Assembly (NCBI GenBank): GCA_033961575.1
Contig: CM066729.1
Location: 33,638,501 to 33,702,500, forward strand
Reading direction: 5' to 3'
Length of the DNA: 64,000 nt
Source: Aselliscus stoliczkanus
Taxonomy: Eukaryota; Chordata; Mammalia; Chiroptera; Hipposideridae
Positions 22,286-34,717 of this stretch are shown here, one piece after another. Below the pieces are notes generated by a model. It worked only from the letters and a program-made list of their open reading frames with translations. It had not been told where the DNA came from and made no database searches. The position numbers were made by a program, and so were the translations under genes. Every line of letters starts with the position of its first letter. Position 1 is the first letter of the stretch.

Positions 22286-23744
22286 CCAGTCAAGATGGTG
22301 GAGTAGGTAAATGCTGTGCTTACCTCCTCCCATGACCAGAACAAAATTAAAAGTAAACTACAGAATAACCATTATTGAGAACTGTCTGAAGTCTAGCTGA
22401 ACTGAAGCCCCACAACCAAGGATATACAGAAGAAACCACCTCAAGACTGGTAGGAGGGGCAGAGACATGGAATGGACTGGTCCCATACCTGCCAGGTGAC
22501 CATTAAAAATCCTGAAGGATATCTCAGCTGTGGATTTTCACCTCTGCCCCTTCCCCGATAGAGGGAGTGGTCCTAGCCCTACATCACGCTCCACCCAGAG
22601 GTCCAGTGCCAGGGAGAGAAGTTCCCATAACTTCTGGATTTGAAAAGTAGCAGAGATTGTGAATGAGTGAGACAGAAGTTAGCAGCAGTCCCAGTTGTTC
22701 CTCTTAAAGGACCCACACACAGACTCACTGACAGACTCACTTATTCTGAGTCCCAGTGCTAGGGCAGCATCCCAAAAGGCATCAGGGACATACAGGGAGG
22801 AACTGAGTTGTCTGGCCATAGGGCAAGGGCTGGAGGCGCAGCTTTGTCCCAAGCTAAGGAACAGGCAGAAGTCATTGTTTCTTTGTTGATCCCTCCCTCC
22901 TTCCTGTATGCAGACACAGGTAGACACCATATCTGAGTCTCCTTCAACCTTGCTATTACCTTTCATTTACCTTTCCCTGGTGATTCTCTGAGACCCTGCC
23001 ACACCAAAATTTCAGGTACCCCCAAAGTTCTTCCAGTGGTGTTTTTCATACAGAGGGCTTGTTGTGGCTCATGCTGTAGTCTTTCTAAAAATCTCTCAAA
23101 GATTCACAAAGCCCAAACATGCAACATCTGGCTTCAACATGCCCCATACCTTTGGCTGAGCAACCCTAAGTCTGGGACTAGTGGCAGCTAGCCTTGGTTA
23201 GCAGCTTGGCCTCTTGAGGCACCTTCAAGTGCAGCCTGGGCAGTGGCCATCTGTGGATTGCTTTGTGACTCATGCCAGTGGCTGAATTTGGCAAACAGTA
23301 GGTTCCCTCCCAGGAAGCCCTGGGGCTGGAATTCCGACTAGCCAGCTTCAGACTGAGTTGCAGTATCATCCTGCTGCCTCCAAGGGTGACACACTCAAAG
23401 GACAGACTGGGCAGGCACTGGAGCCCTGCTAAAAGAAATCCTGATCTGCAGGGTCAGCCCCTGCACCACAGCTCCTCTACTGTAGTCATTGCCAGTTCTC
23501 ACAACAAATCAGCCTGAGGGGTCAGTCCCTCCAATTGATGTGCTAATAGCAACTAAGCCTCAACTACAACAGGAGGGCACACACAACCCACAAAAGGGAC
23601 ACACTTTGAGTACTCACCTCCGGTGACAAGAGACTACATCATTGGACCCCATAGGTCACCTACTACATAAAGTCAGCCTATTAAGACCTGGAGGCATAGC
23701 AGCCCTACCTAATACATAGAAACAAACACAAGGAGACAGCCAAA

Positions 23745-24624
23745 ATGAGGAGACAAAGAAACATGTCCCAAATAAAAGAACAGAACAAAGCTACAGAAAA
23801 ATAACTAAACAAAATGGAGACAAGCAATCTACCATACACAAAGTTCAAAACATTGGTTATAACGATGCTCAATGATATCAGGAAGAATTTTAACAAAGAG
23901 ATGGAAAACAAAACAAAACAAAAAAGAACCAATCAGAAATAAAGAGAACAATAACTAAATGAACAATACATTAGAGGGAATCAACAGTAGATTAGATGAA
24001 GCAGAAGACCGAAGAAGTAGCGATTTGGAAGTAAGATAACAGAAAACACCCAATCAGAACAGCAAAAAGAAAAAAAAAAAGAATCCAAAAAAAATGAGGA
24101 TTATGTAAGGGATCCCTAGGAAAACATCAAGCATACCAACATTCACATCATTGGGGTACTGAAAGGGTAAGTGAGAAAGCAAAACCAATTTGAAGAAATA
24201 ATGACTGAAAACTTCCATAACCTGGCAACAGAAATTGACACACAAGCCCAGGAAACACAGAGAGACCCAAGAAAGAACTCAAAGAGGCCCACACCAAGAC
24301 ACATCATTACTAAACTGTTAAGCCAAAGGTTAAAGACAAAGAGAGAATCTTAAAAGCAGCCAGAGAAAAGCAGTTAGTTACCTGTAAGGGGAACTCCCTT
24401 AAGACATCAGCTGATTTCTCAACAGAAACTTTGCTGGCCAGAGAGATTGACAGGAAATATTCAAAGTAATGGAAAGTAAGTACCTACAAACAAGATTACT
24501 CTACCCAGCAAAGCTATCATTTAGAATTGAAAGACAGATAAACAGCTTCCCAGACAAGAAAAAGCTTTAAAAGTTCATCACCACCAAAACAGTATTATAA
24601 GGAATCTTAGAGGGACTTCTTTAA
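23745..24624 (+). pseudogene. L1 ORF1 pseudogene (copy A)
   Basis: It starts atgaggagacaaagaaacat and ends gggacttctttaa, the usual ends of ORF1 in this L1 lineage. ORF1p is the RNA-binding coiled-coil chaperone of the L1 ribonucleoprotein. Surviving pieces include FEEIMTENFHNLATEID and KRPTPRHIITKLL (within 24171-24353), from the region leading into the C-terminal domain. Frameshifts and stops split it, and the deletion near 24330-24440 also disrupts the frame. The length of about 293 codons is near that expected. Confidence 0.88.
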
Positions 24625-24670
24625 GATAAATAAATAAAAAAGTAAATAAATCAATACATATCTATCTATC

Positions 24671-24680
<10 letters not shown>

Positions 24681-24712
<32 letters not shown>
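24681..24712. repeat. (TA)n microsatellite
   Basis: About 15 TA units that end exactly at the left border of the MITE at 24713. Confidence 0.96.
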
Positions 24713-24714
<2 letters not shown>

Positions 24715-24922
24715 GAGTGTGTCACAAAACGGCATATACATTTTAAGAAAGGAAAAGAACTGTATTAAAATTGTAATATTCAATATATACTGATAACAAA
24801 AGATGAATATGTCATGTTTCACTTCTGGAATTACAAGACTTGCTCAAAGTGGTTATCATCAGTGTAATTTTAATGTTTTTTTCCTTTCTTAAAATGTACA
24901 TACATTTTATTTTAGCACCTTC
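24713..24922. mobile_element. Mariner-type MITE (210 bp), family M2
   Basis: The left end cagagtgtgtcacaaaacgg and the right end read in reverse, gaaggtgctaaaataaaatg, are imperfect inverted repeats. Both lead inward to attttaagaaaggaaaa. TA lies at both sides. Related copies are at 29573, 32074 and 58711. It carries no coding sequence. Confidence 0.85.
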
Positions 24923-24925
24923 TAT

Positions 24926-24926
<1 letters not shown>

Positions 24927-24975
<49 letters not shown>
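24927..24975. repeat. (CA)n microsatellite
   Basis: About 24 CA units beginning 4 bp after the MITE right end. Confidence 0.98.
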
Positions 24976-24977
<2 letters not shown>

Positions 24978-25120
24978 CTGGAATATTGCTCAGCCATGGA
25001 AAAGAATGGGTTCTTGTCATCTGAGTGACATGAATGGACCTGGAGGGTATTGTGCTGAGTGGAGTATATGAGACAGAAAAAGACAGATGCAAAGTGATTT
25101 CACTTATATGTGGCATTTAA
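24976..25120 (+). pseudogene. L1 ORF2 C-terminal remnant (copy A)
   Basis: The segment tggaatattgctcagccatg, then atgaatggacctggagggta and tttcacttatatgtgg encodes the last 40 to 50 residues of L1 ORF2p in degraded form. The endonuclease and reverse transcriptase parts are missing. Confidence 0.85.
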
Positions 25121-25224
25121 AGACATAATTAACAAACAAACAGAATACAAACAAACTCATAGATACAGAAAACATTGTAATGGTTGTCATAATGGTGTGG
25201 AGGGGGTGGGTGAAAATGTGAAGG

Positions 25225-25870
25225 GATTAGGAAGTACTAATTGGTAGTTACAAAATAGTCATGGGGATGTAAAGTAAGGTACAGGAAATACAGTCAATAA
25301 TATGGTAATAACTATGTATAGTGCCTGTTGGGTTCTAGACTAGTCAAGAGGATCACTCCTTTTGTGTTTTGTTGTTTTGTTTTTTTTCAGCTGAGCCATC
25401 CTGCCACCTATTGGCAACTCAACAGCAACTCAGCTCAGGCTGGCATCAAACCACTGTTGCTCAGAGCTCAGCTCACACTCTTAAGCAAGCTCTTAACCAA
25501 CTGAGCCACTCGGCCGGCCCTAGGGGATCACTTCTTTAATTATATAAATGTCCAACCACTATTCTGTACACCTGAAATTAATATAACATAATATTGAATG
25601 TCAACTGTAATTGAAAATTTAATAAGTGGAGGAAAAGGTGAAGGGGAATAAGAGGTTCAAATTTTCAGGTATAAAACAAATAAGTCATGGTGATATAATG
25701 CACAGCATAGAAAATATAGTCAATAATGTTGTGATAGCATAGTACAGTATCAGATGGTTGCCAGACTTATCATGCTGATCACTTCTTTAGGCATATAAAT
25801 GTTGAATAACTATGGTATACCCATGAAACTAATATAATGGTATGTTTGCTATATTTTAATTAAAAAATAT
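25225..25870 (+). repeat. Tandem L1 3'UTR units (copy A, two units)
   Basis: Unit 1 begins near agtcatggggatgtaaagta (25258) and unit 2 near aagtcatggtgatataatgc (25682). Each runs through agtcaataat, a cagatggttgcc/tgttgggttc element, gatcacttcttta and tatataaatgt, and ends near a taatataa sequence. Unit 1 is split by a SINE. Confidence 0.75.
25358..25524 (-). mobile_element. tRNA SINE, B-type, truncated
   Basis: Read on the minus strand it starts gggccggccgagtggctcag with an A-box ggttaagagc. It shares the gagctctgagcaacag block with the long SINE at 13187 and stops at ggcaggatggctcagctg plus an A-tail. An 8-bp duplication, ggatcact, is seen at 25350-25357 and 25525-25532. Confidence 0.9.
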
Positions 25871-26094
25871 CTTTAAAAAATGCAATACACTTAACATTCA
25901 AATATTTGTTTTGATGACTTTTTTAAAAAAAGGTGATAAATCATTAATTTCTTTTCCTCAGTTTCATCTTATTTTTCTTGCACTAAATATGTTCAGAATT
26001 TTGATAATCTAAAAGTCTTGATTTTTATCAGTAGTAAAATTTTTGAGTAGTAATATTAGTAATAATTTATTTTTGTTACTGATAATGATATTTT

Positions 26095-26275
26095 GTATAA
26101 GGCTTATTTTGACATTCATTATTCTTCAGTTAGCCTTAATAAGCAATGTTCCGATGAGGCACATTATTATCTTTATTTTACAGAGGGGGAATGTACTAAT
26201 CAGAGATACTAGATATTCCATGTCACCCAATCATTATAGAACTGGAGCCTTTTAAGTCCTCATTTATGTGTCTCC
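26095..26275 (-). mobile_element. MIR SINE
   Basis: The plus strand reads attattatctttattttaca, then gaggg and tgtcacccaatcattataga plus actggagcc, matching antisense MIR (ttattatccccattttacag ... gtcacacagctagtaa ... gagctggg). Confidence 0.7.
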
Positions 26276-27639
26276 ACCACACTTCTATTCTCTCTACTGG
26301 TTTTCTCTCACTAGGGTCTTCTTTTCCTCCTTTAATCTCTGGCCAAATTAAAATTTATCACTGAAATACTGAACTTGTCCAAATTCATTATTGACCTGAT
26401 TGAGAATGAAACATTTTGTCTAAGCTTACATGAATAAAAATTCTACATTATTTTCAACTTGGGAACAGAAGAACTATATTAGATAACTTAATTAATACCT
26501 GCATAAACATATGCACTGTGATATAGCCTGATCATTTTTTCTCACTATTGTGATATAGGAAACTTAAAAACAAAGAAGATCAACTGGGTAATTATGAAAA
26601 GTTTTCTGGAAGCCATATTTTAAAGCCACATATATCTCTAAGCCTTGGCATAGATAGTTCTGTGCTTTCCTAATTAATAACAAATTCAGATTCTTAACAT
26701 TTAATAAATACTGTGCTACTTTATAAAGAAGTCCTGTTCTTTACTCTTCATCTATATGAGTACTTCATATTGTTACACAATATTAGCTCCTAATTTAAGG
26801 GTTTAAAAGATATCTTCTGCTATATAATCAGAATGTCATTCAAAAGTGTTAATGCTTAATTATTAGGTGGTAAATGATGGCAAAAATTCACCTCTATGGA
26901 AATAATAAGCTCCTCTTCCCTCACATACCAGAAGCAACATAAATATCTTGAGCTAAGTTATAAAAATTATTATAAATAGTCATGTTAGATTTTAGGTGAA
27001 AAATCATTCTAAAGGCATAAAATTACTGCAGAAAGAACTGACCAGAACCTCATTAAAATAATTAACATAATTAAGAAAAAAGTGTATTTCTTTAATGAGG
27101 GCTCTGCAAACATCAGGAAAGCATATTTTGCACATGTACATTTAAGCATCAAGATATTTGTTGTCTGGTCTTAAAAGAAAAAAAAATCCATATTATGGAT
27201 ATGAATGAATCAGGTTGTCTTAGTAGAATGATATTTTTATATATTCAGATCACAGTGACTTTCCTTATTTTGATTCTGTGCTTACCAAACACATTTCTGA
27301 TTGTAATTTGACTTTCAGTCTAGCATCTGTACAGATAAAATCTTACTCATATTTAGGCTTTTATGGTAGCTTGCTGAGGTAGGGGAAATGTGCTGATCCA
27401 CCTTTGAGTTCAGGCATTAAACATCTGTCTCTGGGGACTTGGTTAATGTGAGCCTGTTCCTGTGAGACAAGTCTATTCTTAGTGTGTGGATATATCCAGT
27501 GCTTGTGCTTACCAAGGCTAAAGAACTGGCTGCAGGCAGCTGCCTTGAACACTGAAGAATAATGAGGACAGATGAGGCATCATGGAGTTAGACAGCACTT
27601 TTCTTGCCACCCTTGTGCCAAAGGCAACTTTTATTTCAA
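26276..27639. other. Unassigned AT-rich sequence
   Basis: No gene or repeat is recognised. The 63-codon minus-strand frame at 27361-27552 has no motif that I can name. Confidence 0.5.
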
Positions 27640-27760
27640 CTTCAATATTGAATGCTTACTATGTTTTCAGGTTCATGGTAACAGTTACTGAGAATTCAAG
27701 TTTAGAAGATTTGGGCCTTTTCCAAGGAACTTAAAATCTTAAACCCGTGAAATAATTTTA
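27640..27760 (-). mobile_element. L2 LINE remnant
   Basis: The order attgaatgcttactatgttt, aacagttactgagaa and ccaaggaacttaaaatctt matches the antisense of the L2 3' end. Confidence 0.45.
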
Positions 27761-27904
27761 TTCTTGTTTTTAAAAGGCAATAATTGAGAATTCCAAATAT
27801 GAAAGCCAAAATAGTGTTAAGATGAGAATATCATCATAAAAAAAGCATGCCAATTTCTTTAATTTACATCAACATGCAGGAAGAAACTTTCCCCATGTAA
27901 TGTC

Positions 27905-28800
27905 CATACAGTGACCAGAGTGATCATTTTAAATCATACTTGGGAACTCCTCTGTTAAAAACCCTTCAAAATAACCCTCGATTGCACTTAGAGCCAAATG
28001 CATTATCTTTAACATGAACCTGCACCTGTTTTGTGCCTACCTGTCCATGTTCATCTCATATTGCTCTGCCCCTTTCTAACCACCCTTTAGCTGCAATGAC
28101 CTTTTTTACTATCTTGGATCAGGTTTCTTGGACACAGACTCTAAAAAAGAGACATGTGCTCAAGCAGTTTATTGTGGAGTTCTATTGGAGCTGAAAGGAA
28201 GTTAAAGAAGAATCCATTTAGGCAAAAGAAGTTGAACAGTGATGAGGTGAAAACCAAATCCTTAGTTGGTCCCACAGAGAACTCTAGAGCTCCCAAGTCA
28301 AGACAAGGGGCTCAGGCCATGCCTCCATTCTGAAGGGAGAATCTAGACAGTGCCTCATACCATCCACTATTGTCTGGTTTCTCTGAACAGGTGAATACCT
28401 CTCCTAACTCAGGGCCTTTTCACATGTGTTTTTGTTTCTTTTTCTGGAAGACTTCCTTTCTCCACCTCCCCATCACCATTGCATGAAAGGTTTATTTCAT
28501 TTTTTCAGGTTATTTTAAAAGTTATAAATCATTCAGAAGGTGTTTTTCTGATTCCCGAGTCTAAATTACATTTGCCTTTTAAACTCATTCATAGCAACCC
28601 GTACTTTGTTTATATATGAAATTAACAAAATGTGGAATTGTATTTTTCTTGTGTGGTATTTGTGTTTAGTATTACCATTCTCTATTTGTATTATATTGTC
28701 ATATTGAAAAGTATAGCTTTTTCACATTTATATAGTTAGCACATAGCCCCAGAGACTTAAACATCACAAATGCTTAATAAATATCTCTAAATAAATGAAT
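27905..28800 (+). mobile_element. L2 LINE 3' end, interrupted
   Basis: The L2 order is followed from aaaacccttcaaaataaccc through tgctctgcccctttctaac, then ctcagggccttttcacatgt, ctggaagacttcctttctcc and gcttaataaatatct near the end. About 280 bp at 28110-28390 does not fit L2. It begins near a taaaaaagagacatgtgctc segment and probably is a separate unidentified insertion. Confidence 0.7.
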
Positions 28801-28941
28801 GAGTCATGATTTTCATTTCCCTCAGGCTCTAGTCATTGCTGACATTTCCCATTTACTATAATGATTAAATTTAACTCTGTTGATTTTTCTTATGAATCCT
28901 ATGCCATTTGTTTTAGAAGTGTCTCCCTGATATTCTAACAC

Positions 28942-29113
28942 AGAAGTTCTCAAACTGGCCTACACTACAACGACCTGGAGGGCTTGTAAAACATTGGAAT
29001 GTTGGGTCCCACATCCAACACTCTACTCCTGTGCATTTAAGTTAGGGCTTTCTATTTGCATTGCTGCTGATGCTGCTGTTCCAGGGATGACACTTTGAGA
29101 ACATCGTTCTAGG
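28942..29113. mobile_element. MER5A-like hAT-Charlie element
   Basis: The ends cagaagttctcaaact and cactttgagaacatcgttct form the short inverted repeats of MER5A. The interior has ctggagggcttgtaaaac and ttgctgctgatgctgctgtt, also typical of that family. Confidence 0.85.
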
Positions 29114-29572
29114 GAAACTTTAAGATGAACACAAGGTTGTTTACAGTAATTTGGAAGATATTCTTATCCTTATGAAACCATTCTGTGAGACAGGACATTG
29201 GCAGTCATGTGCCAAATCCTATTTCAAATTTCAACTTTTTCTGACAAAGACATATGAAACCAAATGTCAACTTGTATTCATCAAATTATCGGAACTTAAA
29301 GCAAGAAAAGTTGTCAAGTAAATGGACAAAACACTACCTATTCTCTTGTGTAGAAAACAGGAGAAAGCAAGGGAGATGAAGTCACCAACAAGGCCATCAG
29401 GTTGCCAACCACAGCAGCTGATGGGAATGTAAATCCCAAGAGAAGCTTTTGGCAAGGAGATAGGGTACAGATAAAAGTGAATAGTGAGAGCTATATCATA
29501 GATAGGAGACCCATTTGATACAAGGGAATGGAAAACAGTTTTATCAGTCACCATAGAAAAAAGACAACTATA
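29114..29572. other. Unassigned sequence
   Basis: The 109-codon minus-strand frame at 29267-29596 covers this stretch and runs into the MITE border. It is hydrophobic in parts but shows no family motif, good start context or splice context, so I do not call it a gene. Confidence 0.45.
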
Positions 29573-30151
29573 GAGGGTGCAAAAAAATGTATACACATTT
29601 TAAGAAAGGAAAAAACTGTATTAAAATTGTCATAATATATGCTGAAAACAAAAGATGAACACAAGTCACATTTGACTTCTGCAATTAAAAGAGGTGCTCA
29701 AAGGGGTTACAATCAGCATCTAGACATTTCTGATTATGGTGAATTACTGCTTGAGCAATGCTGACCAAAGTGTCCACTTGTATTGCTGCATATGCCAATT
29801 TCTTCCTGAAGTAGTGCCATTGTGGTTGGTTTTCTACAGTACACCACATCCTCTAAGGTCTCCATAGGTAGATGTCAAGGGGTTTAAGTCAGGTGTCTTC
29901 ATCCTATCTATTGTCCTGGCAAATTCTCATTGAGGTAAACTCTCACATATCGGTGGAAGTGTAAAAGACAACCATGCTTCCATTATTTTCTATGAGTGTC
30001 CTGCCTGTCACATGGTGAAGCTAGCATTCAATTAATGCCACATTTTGAGCGAACATCATACTACACAACGCTACTAATTCAATTCAACTTCAAAAAGTAA
30101 CACATAGATAACATCTCTTAAAATGTGCATACATTTTTTTGACACCCTGGG
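29573..30151 (-). mobile_element. Mariner-family element with transposase remnant, family M2
   Basis: The terminal inverted repeats read gagggtgcaaaaaaatgtat on the left and, in reverse, cccagggtgtcaaaaaaatg on the right. TA lies outside both ends. On the minus strand the interior keeps a broken piece of a Tc1/mariner transposase C-terminal part: TPDLNPL, then LEDVVYCRKPTTMALLQEEI after a frame change, resembling the PDLxPxDFxLW block that precedes the last catalytic D. At 579 bp it is shorter than an intact element (about 1.3 kb). It is probably the best-preserved relative of the MITEs at 24713, 32074 and 58711. Confidence 0.8.
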
Positions 30152-30259
30152 TATATGGACAGGACTCAGGGAAGCTTTGTGTGTACTGCATTGAATCAGA
30201 TCTGTGTTTCAATTGCTTTTATGTGCACCAGTATTTTATGAGTTCAAATATATACTTAA

Positions 30260-32073
30260 CAAGAAACCAGTCTCACCAGTAAACAATTCAAAATATGACA
30301 ACACACTGAACTAACAATGGGTCAAAGAAAAAAAAATCAAAAGAGAAATTTAAAAAGTATATATCTTGAGACAAACAGAAAGGATACACAGCACATCCAA
30401 ACTTATGGAATGCAGCAAAAGCAGTTCTACAAGAAAAGTTTTAGCAATACATGACTACATTAAAAAAAAAAAAGAAACAAACAAAAAACACTTAATCATA
30501 CACCTCAAAGAACTAGAAAAAAAAAGAGTAAACTAAGATCAAAGTTAGTAAAAGAAAGGAAATAACAAATAACAAAGATAAATAAAATAAAGACTAACAA
30601 CACACTATAAAAGTTCAATAACACTAACAGGTGGGGTTTTGAAAAGATAAATAACATAGTTAAATATTTACTTAGAGTCAACAAGAAAAGCGAGGACTCA
30701 AATAAAATTAAATGAAAAAAGACATTAAAACTGATACCACACAAATACAAAGGATCATAAGAGACTACTGTGAATAATTATACTCCCACAAATTGCACAA
30801 CTAGAAGAAATGGATAATTCCTAGACACATACAATCTACCAAGACTGAATCATGTTGAAATAGAAAATCTTAATACACCAGTTAGTAGTAAGAAGACTAA
30901 ATCAGTAATCCAAAATCTTCTAATCAAGAAAAGTCCAGGACTATATAGCTTCACTAATGAATTTGACCAACGTTTAAAGAAGAATGAAACCAATCCTGAG
31001 CAAGAAGAAAAAGCTGGAGACATCACACTTCCTAATTTCTACTATATTACCAAGCAATAGTAATCAAAACAGTATGGTATTGGTATAATAATATACAAAT
31101 AGATCAACAGAACAGAATTGAAAATCCAGTAATAAATCCATATATGTTCAATTAATTTAGACAAAGAAGCCAATACACAATAGGGAAAATAGTATCTTCA
31201 ATAAATGATGTTTGGAAACAGGATAGCAGCATGCAAAAGAATAAATCATAAAACTCCTAGAAGAAAACTCCTTGACATCAGTCTTAGCAATGATTTTTTT
31301 TTAATATGACATCAAAAGCAAAGGTAATGAAAGGAAAAATAAACAAGATTTCATTCAAGTAAAAAGCTTATGCCCAACAAAGGAAACAATCAACAAAATG
31401 AAAAGGCAACCTACAGCATGAGCAAAAGTATTTATAAATTCATTGCTAAGGGGTTAATACCCAAAATACATAAGAACTCACAAAACTCAATAGCAAAAAA
31501 CCAAGTAACTTATTAAAAAATGGGCAAGATACCTAAATAGACATTTTTCCAAAGACATACAAATGGCCAATAGGTATGAGACATGAAAAGGTGTTCAAGA
31601 TCACTAATCAGGGAAATGCAAAGCAAAACCACAATGAGATATCACCTCACACCTGTTAACAGGACCATTATAAAAAAGAAGAGAGATAAATAATGGTGAG
31701 GATTTGAAGAAAACTCTTGTACACTGTTGGTAGAAATGTGAATTGGTAATGTTGATTAGTTTCACTAATCATCAGTGAAATGCAAATAAAAACCACAATG
31801 AGATTTCACATCACACCAGTTAGAATGGCTTTCATTAACAAGACAAATAATAACAAGTGTTGGAGAGGCTGTGGAGAAAAAGGAACCCTTATACACTGTT
31901 GGTGGGAATGCAGATTGGTGCAGCTACTATGGAAAATAGTATAGAGGTTCCTCAATAAATCAAAATAGAACTACCATATAATCCAACAATTCAACTTCTG
32001 GGTATGTATTCTAAGGAAACAAAATGACTATGACAAGGAGATGTTCATTGCAGCATTATACACATCATATATA
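30260..32073 (+). pseudogene. L1 ORF2 pseudo-fragment(s)
   Basis: ORF2-like DNA starts near 30290 (cacactgaactaacaatggg; cagcaaaagcagttctacaa) and continues through the reverse transcriptase region (ccaggactatatagcttcac at 30935) to the C-terminal region (ttcattgcagcattatac). The typical catalytic block is missing between about 31005 and 31010, where the sequence jumps to a downstream segment. At 31745 about 150 bp of C-terminal sequence is repeated (31597-31742 and 31765-31917), which suggests two joined L1 fragments. Frameshifts abound. Confidence 0.8.
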
Positions 32074-32280
32074 CAGAGGGTGCAAAAAAAATGTATACAC
32101 ATTTTAAAAAAGGAAAAAACTGTATTAATATTGTAATGTAATGAATGATGCCAGCATTTGTTTGATTAACACCATCTTTTGAGCGAACGTCATACTACAT
32201 CTTGCTATTGTAATTCAACTTTGAAAAGTACTGTATAGATAATATCTGTTAAAATGTGTACATTTTTTTGGAATCTCCAG
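32074..32280. mobile_element. Mariner-type MITE (207 bp), family M2
   Basis: The left end cagagggtgcaaaaaaaatg and the right end in reverse, ctggagattccaaaaaaatg, are inverted repeats with TA on both sides. It shares tttgagcgaacgtcatacta with the longer element at 29573 (there tttgagcgaacatcatacta), so it is an internal deletion derivative. Confidence 0.87.

Positions 32281-32286
<6 letters not shown>

Positions 32287-32334
<48 letters not shown>
32287..32334. repeat. (GT)n microsatellite
   Basis: About 24 GT units starting 7 bp after the MITE right end. Confidence 0.98.
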
Positions 32335-32335
<1 letters not shown>

Positions 32336-32339
32336 CAGA

Positions 32340-32752
32340 GAGAGAGTGTGTGTTAAATTTTATTGTGAGGAATTGACTCACATAATTATAGAGGCTGAAA
32401 AAGTCCACGAATCCATGGTTTGAAAGGAGATACAGGAAAGCTGATGGTATACTTCAGCCTGAGTCCAAAGACCTAAGAAGTGGAGCTGACAGTGTAAATT
32501 TCAGTCTACACGTCAGAGAAAATGAAATGAGATGTGTCCACTCAAGCAATGAACCAGGAAAAAAAAGGCATACATTCCTCCTTCCTCTACCTTTTGTTTT
32601 ATTTAGACCCTCAATGGATTGAATGATGCCCACCTGCATTGAAGAAAGCCATCTACTTTGCTGAATCCACCCTCAAAGATACACTCAGAAATCATGTTTT
32701 ATCTGCATACCCCATGGCCTAGCAGGTTGACACATGAAATTAACCATCACAT
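32340..32752. mobile_element. Old dispersed mammalian repeat, same family as 10262-10870
   Basis: It shares the cctgagtccaaagaccta-like block, atggattgaatgatgcccac and the 3' end gttgacacatgaaattaacc with the copy at 10262-10870. I do not assign a family name. Confidence 0.6.
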
Positions 32753-33109
32753 TTGTGTAGCAATAAAAATTATTTGTTGAATATAGAAAGAATCTAAGTT
32801 TATCTGATATATGTATCTTCATTTGGTTATTCGGAAATGTAAGCTAAATCTAAATTATGTCTTTCCTTATAAATGTTTGCAAGCCTCAGGTAATTCTGAA
32901 CATTAGTCTTTCTGACATTATCATTATACAAATTTAATATTCCTATTTAGATTGGGTACTGGCAATGTGCTCAATGCAGAGGGTTTTTATTTGTTTGTTT
33001 GTTTGTTTGTTTTAATTCATCACAAAGTACCTTGCCTGCCACACTTGGCTATGAGATTGTTTAAATATTTTCTTCATCTTGATAATATGTGATTAGTCAA
33101 AAGCTACTA
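32753..33109. other. Unassigned sequence with (TTTG)n
   Basis: Only a (TTTG)n tract at 32986-33015 is recognisable. Confidence 0.5.
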
Positions 33110-34717
33110 TTTTAGATCCAAGAAGGCAGGGTAGATAAACACTGTGCCTGCTTCCTTCCGTAAACACATTAAAATTACAACTAAATTACAGAACAATCAA
33201 CCAGGAGAATTATCTGAAGTCTAGTTCAACAGAAGCTTGACAACTAAGGATATAGAGAAGAAGCCATGTCGAGACTGGTAGGAGGGGAAGAGATGTGAAA
33301 ACAGGCTAGCCTGTCCACAAACCGCCACATGGTAGTTGAGAATCATGAGAGATATCTTGGCCACAAAGTTTCCCTCCAAAGGAGCCAGGGACCCCAGCCA
33401 AGAGTATTTGTGCCAGGAAGAGGAGCCCCCACAAAATCTGTGTGTGAAAATCAGTGGGGATTCTGACCGACCAAGTGGTACTGAAGGCTTTGGAAAACCC
33501 ACACTTCCTCTTAAGGGGCCCCCACATAGACTCACTCTCTCGCAGGCACTCAGTCTGGGCACTGGTAAAGGGACAGTGACTTAGGGGATATCAGAGACAT
33601 ATGGGGGTCAGACATATGGGGGTTTTGCAGGGAAAACTGGAGGACAGTCCACATTTTCTCTGTGTGAGATCGTGCTCCAGCAAGGCCAGCAGGCAGACAC
33701 CATCTGTCCTGCACTGAGCCCTCCCCCACCACAGCCAAATCTGAATCTGATTGGCCTGATGAGCTCGACTGTTCCACCCTGCTGACTCACTGGGAATCTG
33801 CCTCACCCAACTCCCCAATTCAGGAGGCACTTTTTCCACAAGCGGCCATACCCACCCACCTTGCACTTTTCTTGGAAAACTGTCAGAGTCCATGGGCCCC
33901 AGGTGGGTGGCAAAGCTTCTATGTGCTCTGAGACTTTTGCTGACTCACTCCACACTCAGCACTGGCACAAAAATGGAATCTACATTAACCTGGTGACCAC
34001 AACTCTTTGCACTCCAGCAACTCTCTGAGACCCTGCCTCACCCAACTTGTGTACTGCACAAGGCTTTATCAGTAGCTGAACCTTAATGGAGCTGGTAGTT
34101 GGCAGGAGGCCTCGGAGTATCCTCTTTTTATATGGAGCTACCCCTGGCCCGGTACTGGTGATAGATGTATTCAGTTTGCACTGTGAAGTCTCCCACACAC
34201 CTCCATGTTTAGCACAGGTGGCCAACAACCATGGCTCACTTTGTAGCTCCTAACAAATATTCTCTAGCCAGTCACAGTCAGTGGGTGACTTAGGTCTGTA
34301 CCAGAACCCCTCCCAAGAGGTCCTAGGACCAACATATTTGGCACCCAATTATCCCCACAAACAGAATACACAAAGTATGGTCTCAACAGGCACCAGAGCC
34401 TGCTGGGGTGAATCTCATTCAGTGGTGTAAGCCCTCTTCACAGCAGCATATAAGCTGTGGATGTGGCCAAATCCCACAGAGAATCAGCCTAATGGTCACT
34501 GCCACCCACTGATGTCCCCAAAGCACTCAAGACTCAACTATAATAGAAGGGCACACACAACCACACAAGGGACACTCCTGGAGCACCTAGCTCAAGTGAA
34601 CAAAGAGACTGTGCCAGGGCCCCACAGGACACCTACTACATAAGGCCACCAGGCCAAGACTGGGAGACATAGCAAATCTACCTAATACATAGAAACAAAC
34701 ACAGAGAGACAGACAAC

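Larger units (their letters stand above)
22286..25875 (+). mobile_element. L1 LINE copy A with ORF2 deleted
   Basis: The element begins with a GC-rich 5'UTR (caagatggtggagtagg, then aactacagaataaccattat), which runs to about 23744. ORF1-like sequence follows to 24624. Instead of a normal 3.8-kb ORF2 there are about 350 bp of simple repeats and a MITE, then the last ORF2 codons from about 24976 and a 3'UTR. A SINE is inserted at 25358-25524. ORF1 is broken and ORF2 is nearly absent, so the copy cannot mobilise itself. I found no certain target-site duplication. Small frames at 22679-23369 are readings of the 5'UTR. Confidence 0.88.

Noticed and set aside
22679..22966. Overlapping frames in a GC-rich region that might be an exon
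   Set aside because: The region is the 5'UTR of L1 copy A; the related 5'UTR in copy B shows a similar set of short frames.
24812..25116. Three frames with repeated threonine-histidine or cysteine-valine
   Set aside because: They arise from the (CA)n array at 24927-24975 read in several frames.
29267..29596. 109-codon minus-strand frame with hydrophobic stretches
   Set aside because: It runs across the border of a mariner element, shows no family motif, and hydrophobic residues are expected from T-rich DNA.
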